Below, piece after piece: positions 45,101-54,029 of a stretch of DNA of 64,000 nucleotides. The DNA is from Mucilaginibacter endophyticus. GTDB taxonomy: Bacteria > Bacteroidota > Bacteroidia > Sphingobacteriales > Sphingobacteriaceae. The notes beneath the pieces are model-generated. The model worked only from the letters and a program-made list of their open reading frames with translations, did not search any database and was not told where the DNA came from. Numbering within the stretch: position 1 is the stretch's first letter; each line of letters starts with the position of its first letter. Made by a program: the position numbers and the translations under genes. The stretch spans positions 62,001 to 126,000 of the forward strand of contig NZ_QPCG01000007.1 of NCBI RefSeq assembly GCF_003351025.1, given 5' to 3'.

Positions 45101-45323
45101 CACCATCGAGCAGATCAAGACGGCAAGCTGGAATAATTTTAATATTGACATCATCCGGTCTGGCAGCTAAGTGCGCACGTACAACGCCGGCTACGCTATT
45201 GCGGTCGGTAATGGCAATTTTAGTATGGCCCAGTGCTGCTGCCTGCATTACCAGTTCTTCGGGGTGCGATCCTCCCCGTAAAAAACTAAAATTGGTGGTT
45301 ACCTGTAATTCCGAATAGCTCAT
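42102..45323 (-). CDS. dnaE2: Error-prone DNA polymerase III alpha subunit
   Basis: The 1073-residue C-family polymerase acts in translesion synthesis. An N-terminal PHP domain (about 1-210; VTTNFSFLRGGSHPEEL and NDVHYHEAARRQ) precedes the polymerase core with the catalytic pattern WPDIDVDFEHERREE. A fingers region follows, and a C-terminal OB-fold (about 950-1020; IKVAGLVTVRQRPGTAKGIL). It lacks the long C-terminal region of replicative DnaE and is shorter. It starts 6 bp after imuB and is the third gene of the ImuA-ImuB-DnaE2 cassette. Confidence 0.94.
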   Translation of the reverse strand: MSYSELQVTTNFSFLRGGSHPEELVMQAAALGHTKIAITDRNSVAGVVRAHLAARPDDVNIKIIPACRLDLLDGASLLAYPTDMDAWSRLSGLLTRGNLRAEKGQCHLYKQDVYEYAKGIKFIAVPPESLNSRFDFDETFKTDLKEYQEAFGHELYLAASRAYNIDDGKRLHRLAQSGVPIVATNDVHYHEAARRQLQDVVTCVREKCTIHNAGFKLNANAERYLKSPDEMERLFRQYPDAIARTAEIAEACQFSLDTLKYIEPEEPNTDGLSPQQRLTKFTWKGARQRYNNNVPDSIKQQIEFELAFIERKRLAPYFLRVYRYTRKAAELGILYQGRGSAANSTVCYCLAITAVDPTQTQLLFSRFMSDARDEWPDIDVDFEHERREEIIQWIYSEYGRDRSAIVATVTQERHKGAIRDVGKAMGLSVDTINRLSGAIWDFSEEAFDRQRIIDQGLNPDDKALHKVLLLTEQLMGFPRQLGQHTGGFVITQGKLSDICPVMNARMEDRTQLEWNKDDLEALGILKVDVLGLGMLTCIRKSFDLIKQHYGETYDLKNVPREDPKVYDMICDADTLGVFQIESRAQMSMLPRLKPREYYDLVIEVAIVRPGPIQGDMVHPYLRRRDGIEEESYPKEELRKILGRTKGVPLFQEQAMEIAMVAAEFTAAEADQLRRSMATFKAKGLVSQFRQKLVDGMTRRGYEEDFAHRIFKQLEGFGSYGFPESHAASFAHLVYISSWLKYHYPDVFAATLLNSQPMGFYQPAQIVIDAERHGVVVRPVDINHSFWDNTLEEQDGAYRALRLGFRQVKGLNEDDMQALIAGRGIGYTSISHLSDSGVPQTQIEKLTDADAFRSLSLDRRAALWEVPALSDKPIGLFAGQPSESTKETQISLPFMTQAEHVVQDYAATGLSVKAHPVSFLRQQLDMLQVTPTAELPNLKNGDKIKVAGLVTVRQRPGTAKGILFITIEDETGFANLVAWEKIFDKYRKDIVQSRLLMVEGVLQIEGKVIHVIIRRCFNLSKLLSTLTTVGNDDQPVMTLSRSDETTAPYPAGSNKGQVQQSKQKEVFHKGRNFK

Positions 45324-45329
45324 AACCTG

Positions 45330-46838
45330 TTATGCAAAAAATCCGTGAATAAACCATTGCCCCGACTGACTGCCCGCATAATGCCCAGACCTGAACAACC
45401 AATAACGCCTGCCATCCTGATCTTCAACCTGGTAATAGTCACGGTGTTCGCCCTCGTCAAGCCACCATTCGCGTTCTATACGCTCGGGGCCGTCAGATCT
45501 TTTAATATGGTGCGTTTCATTTTTGTAGATGAACAGCATTGGCGGATAATCGGGGATAGGCGAGGTTACCTCTATCGGTTGCGGACGAGGGAGTAAAATA
45601 GAAGGACGGGGACGGTCTTTTCGCCAGCTGGTCTGCGGTTTTTCATTAATGGAGATGGCAGGTTTGATGCTGCGTTCGGGCCAGTAACGTTCCTGGGGCA
45701 GATAACGGTGAATGCTGCCTGCACCAATTTTATTGGCTAACCTGTCCAGTAACTCAGCCAGATCCGTATCATCAAGGCCGCAACTTTCTGATTGCCATAA
45801 CACTTCCTGCTCGGGATCTACATCGTCAATTTTTGGCGCTTCGAGTGTGAAAAGTTCAATGCCCAATGCCGGTTCCAGGGTGGGGATCTTGAGCTCGAAC
45901 AGTTTGAACAGATGATCAATATGATGTGATGCGCGATTGGTGCCGATATCAGCACTAATCACATGCCCATCCACCCGGTAGCATTTTAAAATTGCTGTCC
46001 GCACACCTTTACCTTCGCCCTGTAAACGGTGACAAAGTTTTTCGAGCAGTGTTTTAATGGCTATTTCGATCCCGGTAGCTGTACGGATGGGTTCCAGGCA
46101 AGGTAACCTTTCTGAATAAGGCTCAATGGGATGCAATAATTGCAGGGGTTCATCTACATTACCTAAAGCCTGGTCAAGCCTCAGCAATAATTCCTGCCCA
46201 AAGCGTCGGCGTAATACCGAACGCCCCATACCCATAAAAGTTTTGATAGTATAAAACCCGAGCTTTTGCAGCCTTTCAATAACCAGTGGTTCAAGCCGCA
46301 GCGCAGGAGGGGGCAAGGGCAGCAATGCATCTGCTTGTTCGCCGGGAGGGATGATTGGTTTTACTTTGCCAAAGCGGGCTACTGCCCATGCTGCGCCCGG
46401 CGTATCTGCCATAGCGCCGCGAACATCATAACCCTTGCTTCTTAAGCGAGTAACAATCTCCTTTAAATATTCCCTTTCACCTCCCCATAAATGGGCACAG
46501 CCCGAAATATCAAGCAATAGCCCATCAGGCAAATCGGCAGCTATCAATGGTGAATATCGGATACACCACTCGCCCAAAGCCTTGAGCAGTTTATCGGCCT
46601 GGCCGGGTATGTCATCAATAACCTGAAGATCAACTATTATAGCTTTTGCATCAGCTGCGGTCATGCCTGTGGTTACGCCCTGTGCTTCGGCCAACTCGTT
46701 GGTAGCGGTAATCATAACCCGGCCACGTACGGGCGAGGCAAAAACAAAGGGCAGCGCTTTAAATTCTGGCCGCCGAAGGGTGAACCAGTCTGTCAGTAAA
46801 TGACGAAACCATAAAGATATAAAGCGCTTGTTCATCAT
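45330..46838 (-). CDS. imuB: Y-family polymerase-like protein ImuB
   Basis: The 502-residue member of the DNA polymerase IV/Y family acts as the hub of the mutasome, linking DnaE2, ImuA and the sliding clamp. Its N-terminus (RFISLWFRHLLTDWFTLRRP) lacks the catalytic acidic residue found at this place in active DinB, as expected for ImuB. HhH-like segment ERLQKLGFYTIKTFMGMGRS lies at about 190-215. Two in-frame ATGs (46838 and 46835) can start it. It is 6 bp after imuA and 6 bp before dnaE2. Confidence 0.92.
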   Translation of the reverse strand: MMNKRFISLWFRHLLTDWFTLRRPEFKALPFVFASPVRGRVMITATNELAEAQGVTTGMTAADAKAIIVDLQVIDDIPGQADKLLKALGEWCIRYSPLIAADLPDGLLLDISGCAHLWGGEREYLKEIVTRLRSKGYDVRGAMADTPGAAWAVARFGKVKPIIPPGEQADALLPLPPPALRLEPLVIERLQKLGFYTIKTFMGMGRSVLRRRFGQELLLRLDQALGNVDEPLQLLHPIEPYSERLPCLEPIRTATGIEIAIKTLLEKLCHRLQGEGKGVRTAILKCYRVDGHVISADIGTNRASHHIDHLFKLFELKIPTLEPALGIELFTLEAPKIDDVDPEQEVLWQSESCGLDDTDLAELLDRLANKIGAGSIHRYLPQERYWPERSIKPAISINEKPQTSWRKDRPRPSILLPRPQPIEVTSPIPDYPPMLFIYKNETHHIKRSDGPERIEREWWLDEGEHRDYYQVEDQDGRRYWLFRSGHYAGSQSGQWFIHGFFA

Positions 46839-46844
46839 ATCTCA

Positions 46845-47579
46845 CTACCCGGCTATCCTTTCCTGTAAATTTATTTGCGCGGCTTTTTCTTCTTCTACCG
46901 GTATGAAATTCCCATCGATCCATTCCAGTTTCCAGCTGCCGGGATTGCCATTGCGTACCCGCAGCAGGTCAATCTGCCAGCGGGGAAAGCCAATGCCGGG
47001 CAAATCATCATGGGTTTGGCTTGGCAAAGGCGTTATTTGCCAACGGGCCACACAAGTTGTTGAGCCAAGCTTGCGCGGATCATTACGCAGTAAAAAACCG
47101 GTTACTTTGCTGTTTTCAACTGCCAGTTGCAAACGCCGCGATTGTGCAAAGCTGATCTCCCTTACTTCTGCTATTACGGCAGCGAGGCCTTCGCATTTTA
47201 AAGCCTCTTCCATTGCCCAAAGCAGGTCTTTTTCGCGTTGTACATCAATAAATATTACCCGGTGAGGTTCTACATCGTAGCCTGCTAACGCCGCCGGGAA
47301 TAATTGCCTGTGCATGCTCACCCATAAACACACGCCACCTTGTTTCATTAAACGGGTAAGCAGACCGGATATCAACCCACCGGTAGCCGCGGTATGTTCA
47401 GGAGTGGGGCATATCATTTCATGTATTGTACCGGTCGGGAAAACACCATTAGGAAAAGCAGCTTCCAGCGGGCCCAAACCAATACCCTTAGCTTTACCGG
47501 CCATAGCTGGCGTAAAGCCCTGCCAAAGCAAAATATCTTTTTGCAAACGGCTGATGATATCTTTTTTGGCTACCGGCAT
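46845..47579 (-). CDS. imuA: ImuA, RecA-like mutasome accessory protein
   Basis: The 244-residue protein is the first gene of the imuA-imuB-dnaE2 operon. It has the RecA-like fold pattern (LGPLEAAFPNGVFPTGTIHE) but its P-loop region GGLISGLLTRLMKQGG is not a canonical Walker A, as is usual in ImuA. It likely supports DNA-damage-induced mutagenesis together with ImuB and DnaE2. The start is supported by a TATATTTG -7 box about 55 nt upstream. Confidence 0.88.
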   Translation of the reverse strand: MPVAKKDIISRLQKDILLWQGFTPAMAGKAKGIGLGPLEAAFPNGVFPTGTIHEMICPTPEHTAATGGLISGLLTRLMKQGGVCLWVSMHRQLFPAALAGYDVEPHRVIFIDVQREKDLLWAMEEALKCEGLAAVIAEVREISFAQSRRLQLAVENSKVTGFLLRNDPRKLGSTTCVARWQITPLPSQTHDDLPGIGFPRWQIDLLRVRNGNPGSWKLEWIDGNFIPVEEEKAAQINLQERIAG

Positions 47580-47634
47580 TACACGTCATTTAATTTAAAT
47601 CATAGCTTTAAATGCTGCTGATGAATTTGAATGA

Positions 47635-47663
47635 CAAATATAATGCTAAAAATATTAGTATTT
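47635..47663 (-). promoter_or_regulatory. imuA promoter with overlapping palindrome
   Basis: Minus-strand TATATTTG (47635-47642) matches the -7 consensus. Directly upstream, AAATATTAGTATTT (47650-47663; arms AAATA/TATTT) is a palindrome placed between the -33 and -7 regions, suited to a repressor site controlling the damage-inducible cassette. The repressor is unknown. Confidence 0.5.
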
Positions 47664-47866
47664 CCTAATTGGTGGATAAATTTTTAAATGGTTGATTTTA
47701 ATTGAATGATGGTGGTAATGGTAGCTAATACTATAGCCGTCAACTTAAAGATAAAAAGCGGGTAGATAGTGCGATTTTCTTCTTAGAGGGCATAGGCGTT
47801 AACTAAGCCAAAAGCTTGGAGCCAAGTGATCGCTGACTTAAGCAAGGAAAAGCGCGGGATTGAGCG

Positions 47867-47977
47867 ATTCCCCTCTTGAGAGGGGTGGAGGGGTGTGTTT
47901 CTGCTTTGATAAGCTTGTAGCAGAAACACACCCCTGCTACCACTCGTTCCCTCCGCGCCCCCTCTCAAGAGGGGAAT
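47867..47977. repeat. Palindromic repeat element, family B copy 2
   Basis: A perfect 19-bp outer inverted repeat (47867-47885 with 47959-47977; itself containing CCCCTCTTGAGAGGGG) encloses a perfect 17-bp inner inverted repeat (47889-47905 with 47919-47935). It carries no ORF. It resembles the element at 21414-21532 in layout and in its C/T-rich outer arms, but the sequence has diverged. Confidence 0.8.
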
Positions 47978-48029
47978 TCTAAAACCTTTGTTCCCCGCAC
48001 TGGTCGAAGTTACTGCGATGTGTTTTTGT

Positions 48030-49772
48030 TCAAAAAACAGGTTTATCAATTTCTAAATCCTTTATTTTCCAGGCTGTTTTTAATTGCTGTTTTGTTTTAT
48101 TTAAGGCCGTTACGTTGCCGGTACTTTGATAAGCTAACTGAAGCCCGGTTAATGCCCAGCCATTGTTAGGATTAATTACCAGGTCCTTATTTAACACAGT
48201 TATGGCTTCATTATACCTGCCTGCTTTTAATAATGCATTGCCCAGGTAGTGCCTTGCGGGCAGCGGCCAGTCACGCGGTTCGTTGTAGATCAGGTGATCT
48301 TCGGCAGTAACGGCTTTTTGTAAAATATCAATGGCCGCACTATAGTTTTTTTCGGAGGTGGTGATGCTGCCCTGTAGTATAAGACTGGCAACGCCTGCCG
48401 ATTCATATGCACTGCTGAAATTATCTATAGGGGCCTTTAATGACCGGTCTTTCATTTTGAGTTGCAGCATTTGTAGTTCATGCCGGGCATTGGTAATATT
48501 ACCCTTACTGCACCATGCCAATCCTTTTGAAAAATGCAACAATGCCGATGCGTAAACAAGCGAATCAACAGGCTTGGTATTTAAAATGTCTGCCCATTTA
48601 CCAAAGCGGACAGCTGTTAACACCGGCTGCATATAAACATACTGGAAAAAATTGCCATCGGCACCCTTAGCGCCTAAATAATAGGGTGGTAATGCTGCCC
48701 TTGCATCGTAAGCTGCAGCACGGGCGGTTTGGTAATTGCCGGCCATTTGCGCGCAATTTACTTTTAAATGGATGTTGTGGATCTTATATAATACATCTCC
48801 GTTTGCTACAGGGCTGTACTGTTTCAAATAGGTATCAAAACCAGCAACAGCTGCTGTATTATTGGTAATGCCCTGCTCATAATTGCCAGTGCGGATATAA
48901 ATATGCGAAGGCATATGCGTCAGGTGCGATACCAGGGGCATCAGGGTATCCAATAAATGGGCACTTTTTAAAGCCATTTGCGGAGTTGCGGAGGCCTCCA
49001 TGGTATGGATATAAAAATGATTAGCCCCGGGATGTTTCGGGCAAATGGCTATAGCTTGTTCTAACAGGGAGCGGATTTGCGGTGTCCATGGTTTGGGTTT
49101 AAAATCATGAGTATAGAGGTCCCAGGGGTGAAGCAGTAGCAAGGCATCGGCATATAGCGTTAATACTTCGGCATTTTTGGGATATTTTGAATATACTGCC
49201 CGCATGGCATCGGCATAATTAATTCTTAACCGGTTTACGGTAAGGGCACTATCATTACTGTAGCGCTGTTGCATGGCGCCAATAAGCTCTTTTTCGAGCG
49301 GGGTACACTTGGCGCTTAGCTTTTTACTTTTTTCGGCTGCATCAAGGGCATCGGCAGGTGGGACATAGCCGTTAGGATAGTTAATAGTTGGGCCCAGGGC
49401 CAGCGATTTTCCGTACCAGGCCATTGCGCAGTCCGGATCAAAACGTGTGGCTTTAATAAAAGAAGCTATCGCTTCGATAGAGTGAAAGGCATAATACATG
49501 CTTATGCCCTGGTTAAAATAAAATTGCGCGCTATCTGATGCGGTTGTAATTTTCCATTGGTAATTACCCCAGCCTTTCAATGCCGGGATATCCGGAATAC
49601 TATCCGCGCTGTTATACACAAAGCCACATACTATTGCCCGCTTAGCGGTGCCTTTATACATAAAGGTTGTTGTTACGGCGCTTTTTTGATAGCGATAATA
49701 GAAGGACTGTGCCGTAAAGAAAACAACAATCAATCCAAAAAAGCTTTTGATTAAAAGGAGTTGATTTTTCAT
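48030..49772 (-). CDS. Membrane-anchored or secreted TPR-repeat protein
   Basis: The 580-residue protein starts with a hydrophobic signal/anchor helix (LLIKSFFGLIVVFFTAQSFY) followed by many TPR-like helix pairs. These include SAQFYFNQGISMYYAFHSIE near residue 85, AMAWYGKSLALGP, and C-terminal PARHYLGNALLKAGRYNEAI and ALTGLQLAYQSTGNVTALN. The segment LVSHLTHMPSHIYIRTGNYE is a recognisable conserved core of this large TPR family. The exact role is unknown; a periplasmic or surface scaffolding function is likely. The ATG at 49772 (MKNQLLLIK) is preferred to 49799. Confidence 0.85.
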   Translation of the reverse strand: MKNQLLLIKSFFGLIVVFFTAQSFYYRYQKSAVTTTFMYKGTAKRAIVCGFVYNSADSIPDIPALKGWGNYQWKITTASDSAQFYFNQGISMYYAFHSIEAIASFIKATRFDPDCAMAWYGKSLALGPTINYPNGYVPPADALDAAEKSKKLSAKCTPLEKELIGAMQQRYSNDSALTVNRLRINYADAMRAVYSKYPKNAEVLTLYADALLLLHPWDLYTHDFKPKPWTPQIRSLLEQAIAICPKHPGANHFYIHTMEASATPQMALKSAHLLDTLMPLVSHLTHMPSHIYIRTGNYEQGITNNTAAVAGFDTYLKQYSPVANGDVLYKIHNIHLKVNCAQMAGNYQTARAAAYDARAALPPYYLGAKGADGNFFQYVYMQPVLTAVRFGKWADILNTKPVDSLVYASALLHFSKGLAWCSKGNITNARHELQMLQLKMKDRSLKAPIDNFSSAYESAGVASLILQGSITTSEKNYSAAIDILQKAVTAEDHLIYNEPRDWPLPARHYLGNALLKAGRYNEAITVLNKDLVINPNNGWALTGLQLAYQSTGNVTALNKTKQQLKTAWKIKDLEIDKPVF

Positions 49773-49871
49773 TGCAATACATTGAGAAGGTATATGCAAT
49801 TTAAGATTTTTACCGAACTAATTCGCTCAATATTAGTTAGATTAGTGTGCGCTTTAATAAGGTTTTAAAAT

Positions 49872-50360
49872 ATGCATAACATAATAACCATAGATGAAAA
49901 TGAAGGGCAAACGCTTGCCGTAGTTGGTGATGCCTATAGGGTAATTATTTCGGGTAAACAAACCGGCGGTGCCTATGCCGTTATTGATATGCTGGTGCCC
50001 CCAGGCGGCGGACCCGGGCCACATGCCCACGCCGAAATGCAGGAGTCGTTTTATATTATTGAAGGCGAATTAGAATTTAAAACCGAAGCGGGCCCCTATA
50101 TCGCGAAAAAAGGCTCTTTTGTAAATATCCCGAAAGGAGGTGAAGTGCATTGTTTCAAAAATAAAAGCAATACCACGGCCCATATGTTATGTACCGTTAT
50201 TCCCGCAGGTTTGGATGAATTTTTTGAGGAGATAGGAACCCCGGTTGCTGCGGGTACATTTTTACCTCCGCCTGCTTTGACTGAAGATGATTTAGCCCGG
50301 TTAAAATCTATTGCAGAAAAATATGGCCAAAAACTTTATCCTCCTGATTACTTAGGGTAA
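49872..50360 (+). CDS. Cupin-domain protein
   Basis: The 162-residue single-domain cupin has the two metal-binding motifs GPHAHAEMQESFYIIEGELE (motif 1, His/His/Glu) and NIPKGGEVHCFKN (motif 2, His). No signal peptide is present. Such proteins can be dioxygenases, isomerases or sensors; nothing in the neighbourhood decides. It converges with the sensor kinase gene, 5 bp apart. Confidence 0.85.
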   Translation: MHNIITIDENEGQTLAVVGDAYRVIISGKQTGGAYAVIDMLVPPGGGPGPHAHAEMQESFYIIEGELEFKTEAGPYIAKKGSFVNIPKGGEVHCFKNKSNTTAHMLCTVIPAGLDEFFEEIGTPVAAGTFLPPPALTEDDLARLKSIAEKYGQKLYPPDYLG

Positions 50361-50365
50361 ACAGA

Positions 50366-52663
50366 TTAAGAGTTTACTTCCTGGTCGGTACTGAGATAAT
50401 TCCTTTCTTCAAAAACTTCAAGGTGGTTTTGTTCAATCGGGAAGGTGATCATTAATGTAACGCCATGGGTATTTTCAATAGCGAATTTTCCTTTTAGCTG
50501 TTTGCCAAGGGCTTTCATCATTTCCATGCCCAGGGAGTTAGCCTGGCAAAAATCAAAGTCGGGCGGGAGGCCGCGCCCTGTATCTGATACCTTTAATATG
50601 GCTTCGCCATTATCCGCCACAAATAAGCTCACCAATATCTCTCCACCATCAGGATCAAAGGCATATTTTATGGCGTTTGTGATGGCTTCGTTTAATATCA
50701 AACCTATGGGTACAGCCAGGGCTGGGTCAAGGCTCAACGGTTCTAATATCTGCCTGATTTTTATTTTCCTGAAACTTGTAACAAATGAATCGCTCAGGTA
50801 ATCTATCAATTCGGCAATGTAGGCAGGCATAGATACAAGCGCCGCGGTAGTCCCACTGTACAATTTCTGATGCAGAAGCGCGATTGCGTTTACACGGTGC
50901 TGACTGCCCCTGATGGCTTCAAGGGCCACATCATTTTGTAAATAAGCTGATTGGGTGTTCAGAATGCTCATTACAATTTGCAGGTTGTTTTTTACCCTAT
51001 GGTGCACTTCCTTTAACAGCCATTCCTTTTGCGACAGCAGGTCCTCAAGCAGTATGTTTTTGGAGGTGACCACCTCGTTGTTTTTTTGCTTATGTAAGTT
51101 TTGCCTGAATAATAAAATAGCAATGATCAACAATAAAAATATAGCGCCTATAGTGAGGTTTTTAACCTGGTTGGCCTGCCTTAAATTGGCTTGCTCAAAC
51201 TTGCTTTTTTCATTGAGGAGCGCAATCTGTGCCTCTTTTTGCCGGGTACCATAATCAATTTGTAACTGCTCTATTTGTTTGCTTTTGGTGCTGTTAAAGA
51301 TGGAATCTTTAATGGTATTGGCTGATATAAGATGATAAATAGCCGACTGATATTGTCTTTGGGCAGTATCCAGATGAAACCAAAGAATTTCATTAGTGCC
51401 AAGGTCATTATCGTTGCCAATTTTCTTCAATACATTTTGGTTCAGTTTGAGATATTTTAACGCCTCGGCAAATCCCGCGGTCGCGGTATAGTATTTAATG
51501 ATGAGTTCATAATAGCTGCTGCGGGCATATATGTTAAGGTTGGGGTTGTTGGTTTGGCGGATAAGCTCATCACAGTAGCGTTTGGCTATATCATACTGTT
51601 TTAATGCCAGGTAAATTTTAAGATAGGTTTGGCTAACTTCATCGCCTCCTTCATACAGCTTTCCCGATGGGTATGCAAATTTTTGAACTATCTGGTTTAA
51701 AAAGGCTTTGGCTTTTTGAGGCTGGTTCATACGCAGGTATACATCAACAATATTACCGGCCAGAAGGTATACGGTCGCGTTATCTTTTTCGGTTTTGGCT
51801 ATCTCTAACGCCCGTGAAAAATAAGTGATAGCTTTTTGATTTTCACCAAGTTTAATAAAATCATAGCCCAGGTTATTATTGATCTGGCATATCAGCCTTA
51901 CATTGTCGGCGCTGCTTGCCGTAGCAAGCCGCAGGGCGGTAAGTTCATAGCTAATGGCTGTTCTATAGTCGCCCTGGGTATAAAACAACCTGCCTAATAA
52001 CGCGTAAAGCCCTTGTGTTTCTGTATAATGTGCTTGATTATAGTAACCTAATGCCTTTTTTGCTTCACTAAATGCAAGTGTGTAATTATTCATCATCTGA
52101 TGCAGATCGGCCAGTAAGCGGTAACATCGCGCAAGTTCAACCAGATGATCTGTCCGTTCAAAAGCGCTCACAGCCAGGTTTAGATAATTGATCCGGGTAA
52201 CCATGGTTTGCTGCAAAAAATCCTGGCTATAGTATTCTGATAGTTCAAAATAAGCCTTGCCAAGAAGTACCCAGTTATGAGCCTGCTTTATTTCCTGTAT
52301 TGTTTGCTCAAGTAAAGCCCTGCCTGCTTTAGGTTCGCCCTTTGATTTGTAAAACGCCGAGCGGATCAGCGCGATGCGAAAATTAATTTCGGTTTGCGGC
52401 GAGCGGTGGTTAAGTTGTTCGGCCCGGTTAATAAAATAAGAAGCACTATCTAACTGAGCAGGATTGGGATGGCGTAACTGGCTAAAAAACTCCGCGAGTT
52501 GTAAAACAGATGAGAGGCGTTCGGCTGCAGTACCCGCAACCTCCTTTTGTAGGAGCAAAGAATCTACATGACGCCTGGTGATTTCCTGCGCCCTTGCCGA
52601 AATGATGCAAAGGAAACAGGGTATAATCAGTTTGCACTTTCGTATCAAGTCGGCTCTTCTCAT
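50366..52663 (-). CDS. TPR-sensor histidine kinase (HisKA_2/HATPase_c)
   Basis: The roughly 765-residue membrane kinase has an N-terminal signal peptide (IIPCFLCIISARAQ) and a periplasmic sensor of about 450 residues made of TPR repeats (e.g. GLYALLGRLFYTQGDYRTAI, NNLGYDFIKLGENQKAITYF). One TM helix (about 502-521) and a short coiled coil follow. The HisKA_2 dimerisation box has the phosphoacceptor region KEVHHRVKNNLQ, and the ATPase domain has N-box NEAITNAIKYAF and G1 box SDTGRGLP. The frame runs to an ATG at 52723, but the start at 52663 (MRRADLIRK) gives a proper signal peptide. No response regulator gene is adjacent, so it is an orphan kinase. Confidence 0.9.
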   Translation of the reverse strand: MRRADLIRKCKLIIPCFLCIISARAQEITRRHVDSLLLQKEVAGTAAERLSSVLQLAEFFSQLRHPNPAQLDSASYFINRAEQLNHRSPQTEINFRIALIRSAFYKSKGEPKAGRALLEQTIQEIKQAHNWVLLGKAYFELSEYYSQDFLQQTMVTRINYLNLAVSAFERTDHLVELARCYRLLADLHQMMNNYTLAFSEAKKALGYYNQAHYTETQGLYALLGRLFYTQGDYRTAISYELTALRLATASSADNVRLICQINNNLGYDFIKLGENQKAITYFSRALEIAKTEKDNATVYLLAGNIVDVYLRMNQPQKAKAFLNQIVQKFAYPSGKLYEGGDEVSQTYLKIYLALKQYDIAKRYCDELIRQTNNPNLNIYARSSYYELIIKYYTATAGFAEALKYLKLNQNVLKKIGNDNDLGTNEILWFHLDTAQRQYQSAIYHLISANTIKDSIFNSTKSKQIEQLQIDYGTRQKEAQIALLNEKSKFEQANLRQANQVKNLTIGAIFLLLIIAILLFRQNLHKQKNNEVVTSKNILLEDLLSQKEWLLKEVHHRVKNNLQIVMSILNTQSAYLQNDVALEAIRGSQHRVNAIALLHQKLYSGTTAALVSMPAYIAELIDYLSDSFVTSFRKIKIRQILEPLSLDPALAVPIGLILNEAITNAIKYAFDPDGGEILVSLFVADNGEAILKVSDTGRGLPPDFDFCQANSLGMEMMKALGKQLKGKFAIENTHGVTLMITFPIEQNHLEVFEERNYLSTDQEVNS

Positions 52664-52986
52664 TTTTGGTTGAGAGCCTGTATGCATCAATCTTTTTTTA
52701 AATTTAAGCATATTCAAGTGCATCTGCTAATTTTTAGCAATAGTATTTGCTGTAATTTATTAATAGTCAATTGTTTTAATAGGGGCTGGATTTTATTGCC
52801 GGCCATAGCCAACAAGCAATTAAAGCTTTGCACATGTGTTGGGTAACAAAAAATAAAGCTTTATATGCCCGGCCTTTAAAATTCAATTTTTACCATGGCT
52901 CCCGCAATGTATAAAGTACGGTTATTGTTGTGCAAATTATCGATAGTATGAAACCTTTAATCGAGACGGAATATACTGACAATGTT

Positions 52987-53889
52987 TTAGCTATTTGACA
53001 GGCGGGATATAGCCGGAGATATACCTGTATGTTTTTTAAAAAAGTTGGTAAAATAAGCAGGTTCCTCAAAACCAAGTCCAACGGCAATCTGCGCAATACT
53101 CCAGTCGGTATGTTTTAGCAGAGCTTGTGCCTCCTTCAATATACGAGCAGAAATATGCTGGCTGGTTGTTTGTCCGGTGGTTTCCTTCACCGAGCGGTTT
53201 AGGTGATTGGTATGCATGGCCAGGCAATTTGCAAAGTCGTTAGCTGTTTTTAGTTTGAGATATTGACCTGACGAATCAATAGGGAATTGCCTTTCCAGTA
53301 ATTCCAAAAACTGGTTGGTGATTCGGGCCGGTGCATTAATATTGTTCTCGACAGGGTTTAACGGACTTATTTTTAGCGCCTCGTGCATCAGAATTCGCAA
53401 ATAATTGCGGAGTAGATCGTATTTGCCGGAATATTCTGAATCCATTTCTTCCATCATTTTTCGCAACACAGCAGAAAAGAAGGCCTGCTGGCTTTCTGTA
53501 AGAAAAACAATGTGGCTGCCACCGGCTTTGAATAAAGGAAAATCCTGTATTTGCGGGCTGCCGGATTCAATGAAAGCTTGCGTAAAAAGACAAAACCAAC
53601 CGGTTTGAGGCCCTGCATCACTCTCCCATGAGCTTGTTGCAGATGGGCTGGAGAAAACAAGTGCAGGCCTGTCTACCACGACCTCTTTATCGGTATAATG
53701 CATCTTTCCATTGCCTATTACAAGCGCTATTTTATAAAAATCGCGGCGACTGAACGGGCTACGTACCATACAGGGCTTGCGCATAAATACATTGAAATGC
53801 CCCTGCCCGGTATTGTTTTCGGCAAATACTTTTTGATTATCTACAGGGTGGCGCCTGTAAAATTCCTCAAGCGTTTCTATCGTTTGCAT
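52987..53889 (-). CDS. AraC-family transcriptional regulator, divergent from the DHA2 exporter
   Basis: The 300-residue protein has an N-terminal AraC-binding/cupin-like domain (FNVFMRKPCMVRSPFSRRDF, VVDRPALVFSSPSATSSWES) and a C-terminal double helix-turn-helix (LKTANDFANCLAMHTNHLNR; WSIAQIAVGLGFEEPAYFTN, then FFKKHTGISP). It is transcribed away from the exporter gene, about 140 bp between start codons, and likely controls it. Confidence 0.9.
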   Translation of the reverse strand: MQTIETLEEFYRRHPVDNQKVFAENNTGQGHFNVFMRKPCMVRSPFSRRDFYKIALVIGNGKMHYTDKEVVVDRPALVFSSPSATSSWESDAGPQTGWFCLFTQAFIESGSPQIQDFPLFKAGGSHIVFLTESQQAFFSAVLRKMMEEMDSEYSGKYDLLRNYLRILMHEALKISPLNPVENNINAPARITNQFLELLERQFPIDSSGQYLKLKTANDFANCLAMHTNHLNRSVKETTGQTTSQHISARILKEAQALLKHTDWSIAQIAVGLGFEEPAYFTNFFKKHTGISPAISRLSNS

Positions 53890-54029
53890 AAACGAAGTTA
53901 AGCTTTATTTGATTATTATAAATATTTATGACTTTTTGATGATTGATAAAATTGTCTTTGTTTGATTTTTATAATTTCCTGTTTGAATACTATAATGGCG
54001 GCGGTAAGGGGCGAAGGTATTTTTGCTTT

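Larger units (their letters stand above)
47580..48029. other. Gene-free gap upstream of imuA
   Basis: No gene is seen in these 450 bp. The gap contains the imuA promoter with a small palindrome (47635-47663) and a family B palindromic element (47867-47977); the rest is A/T-rich without visible structure. Confidence 0.6.
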
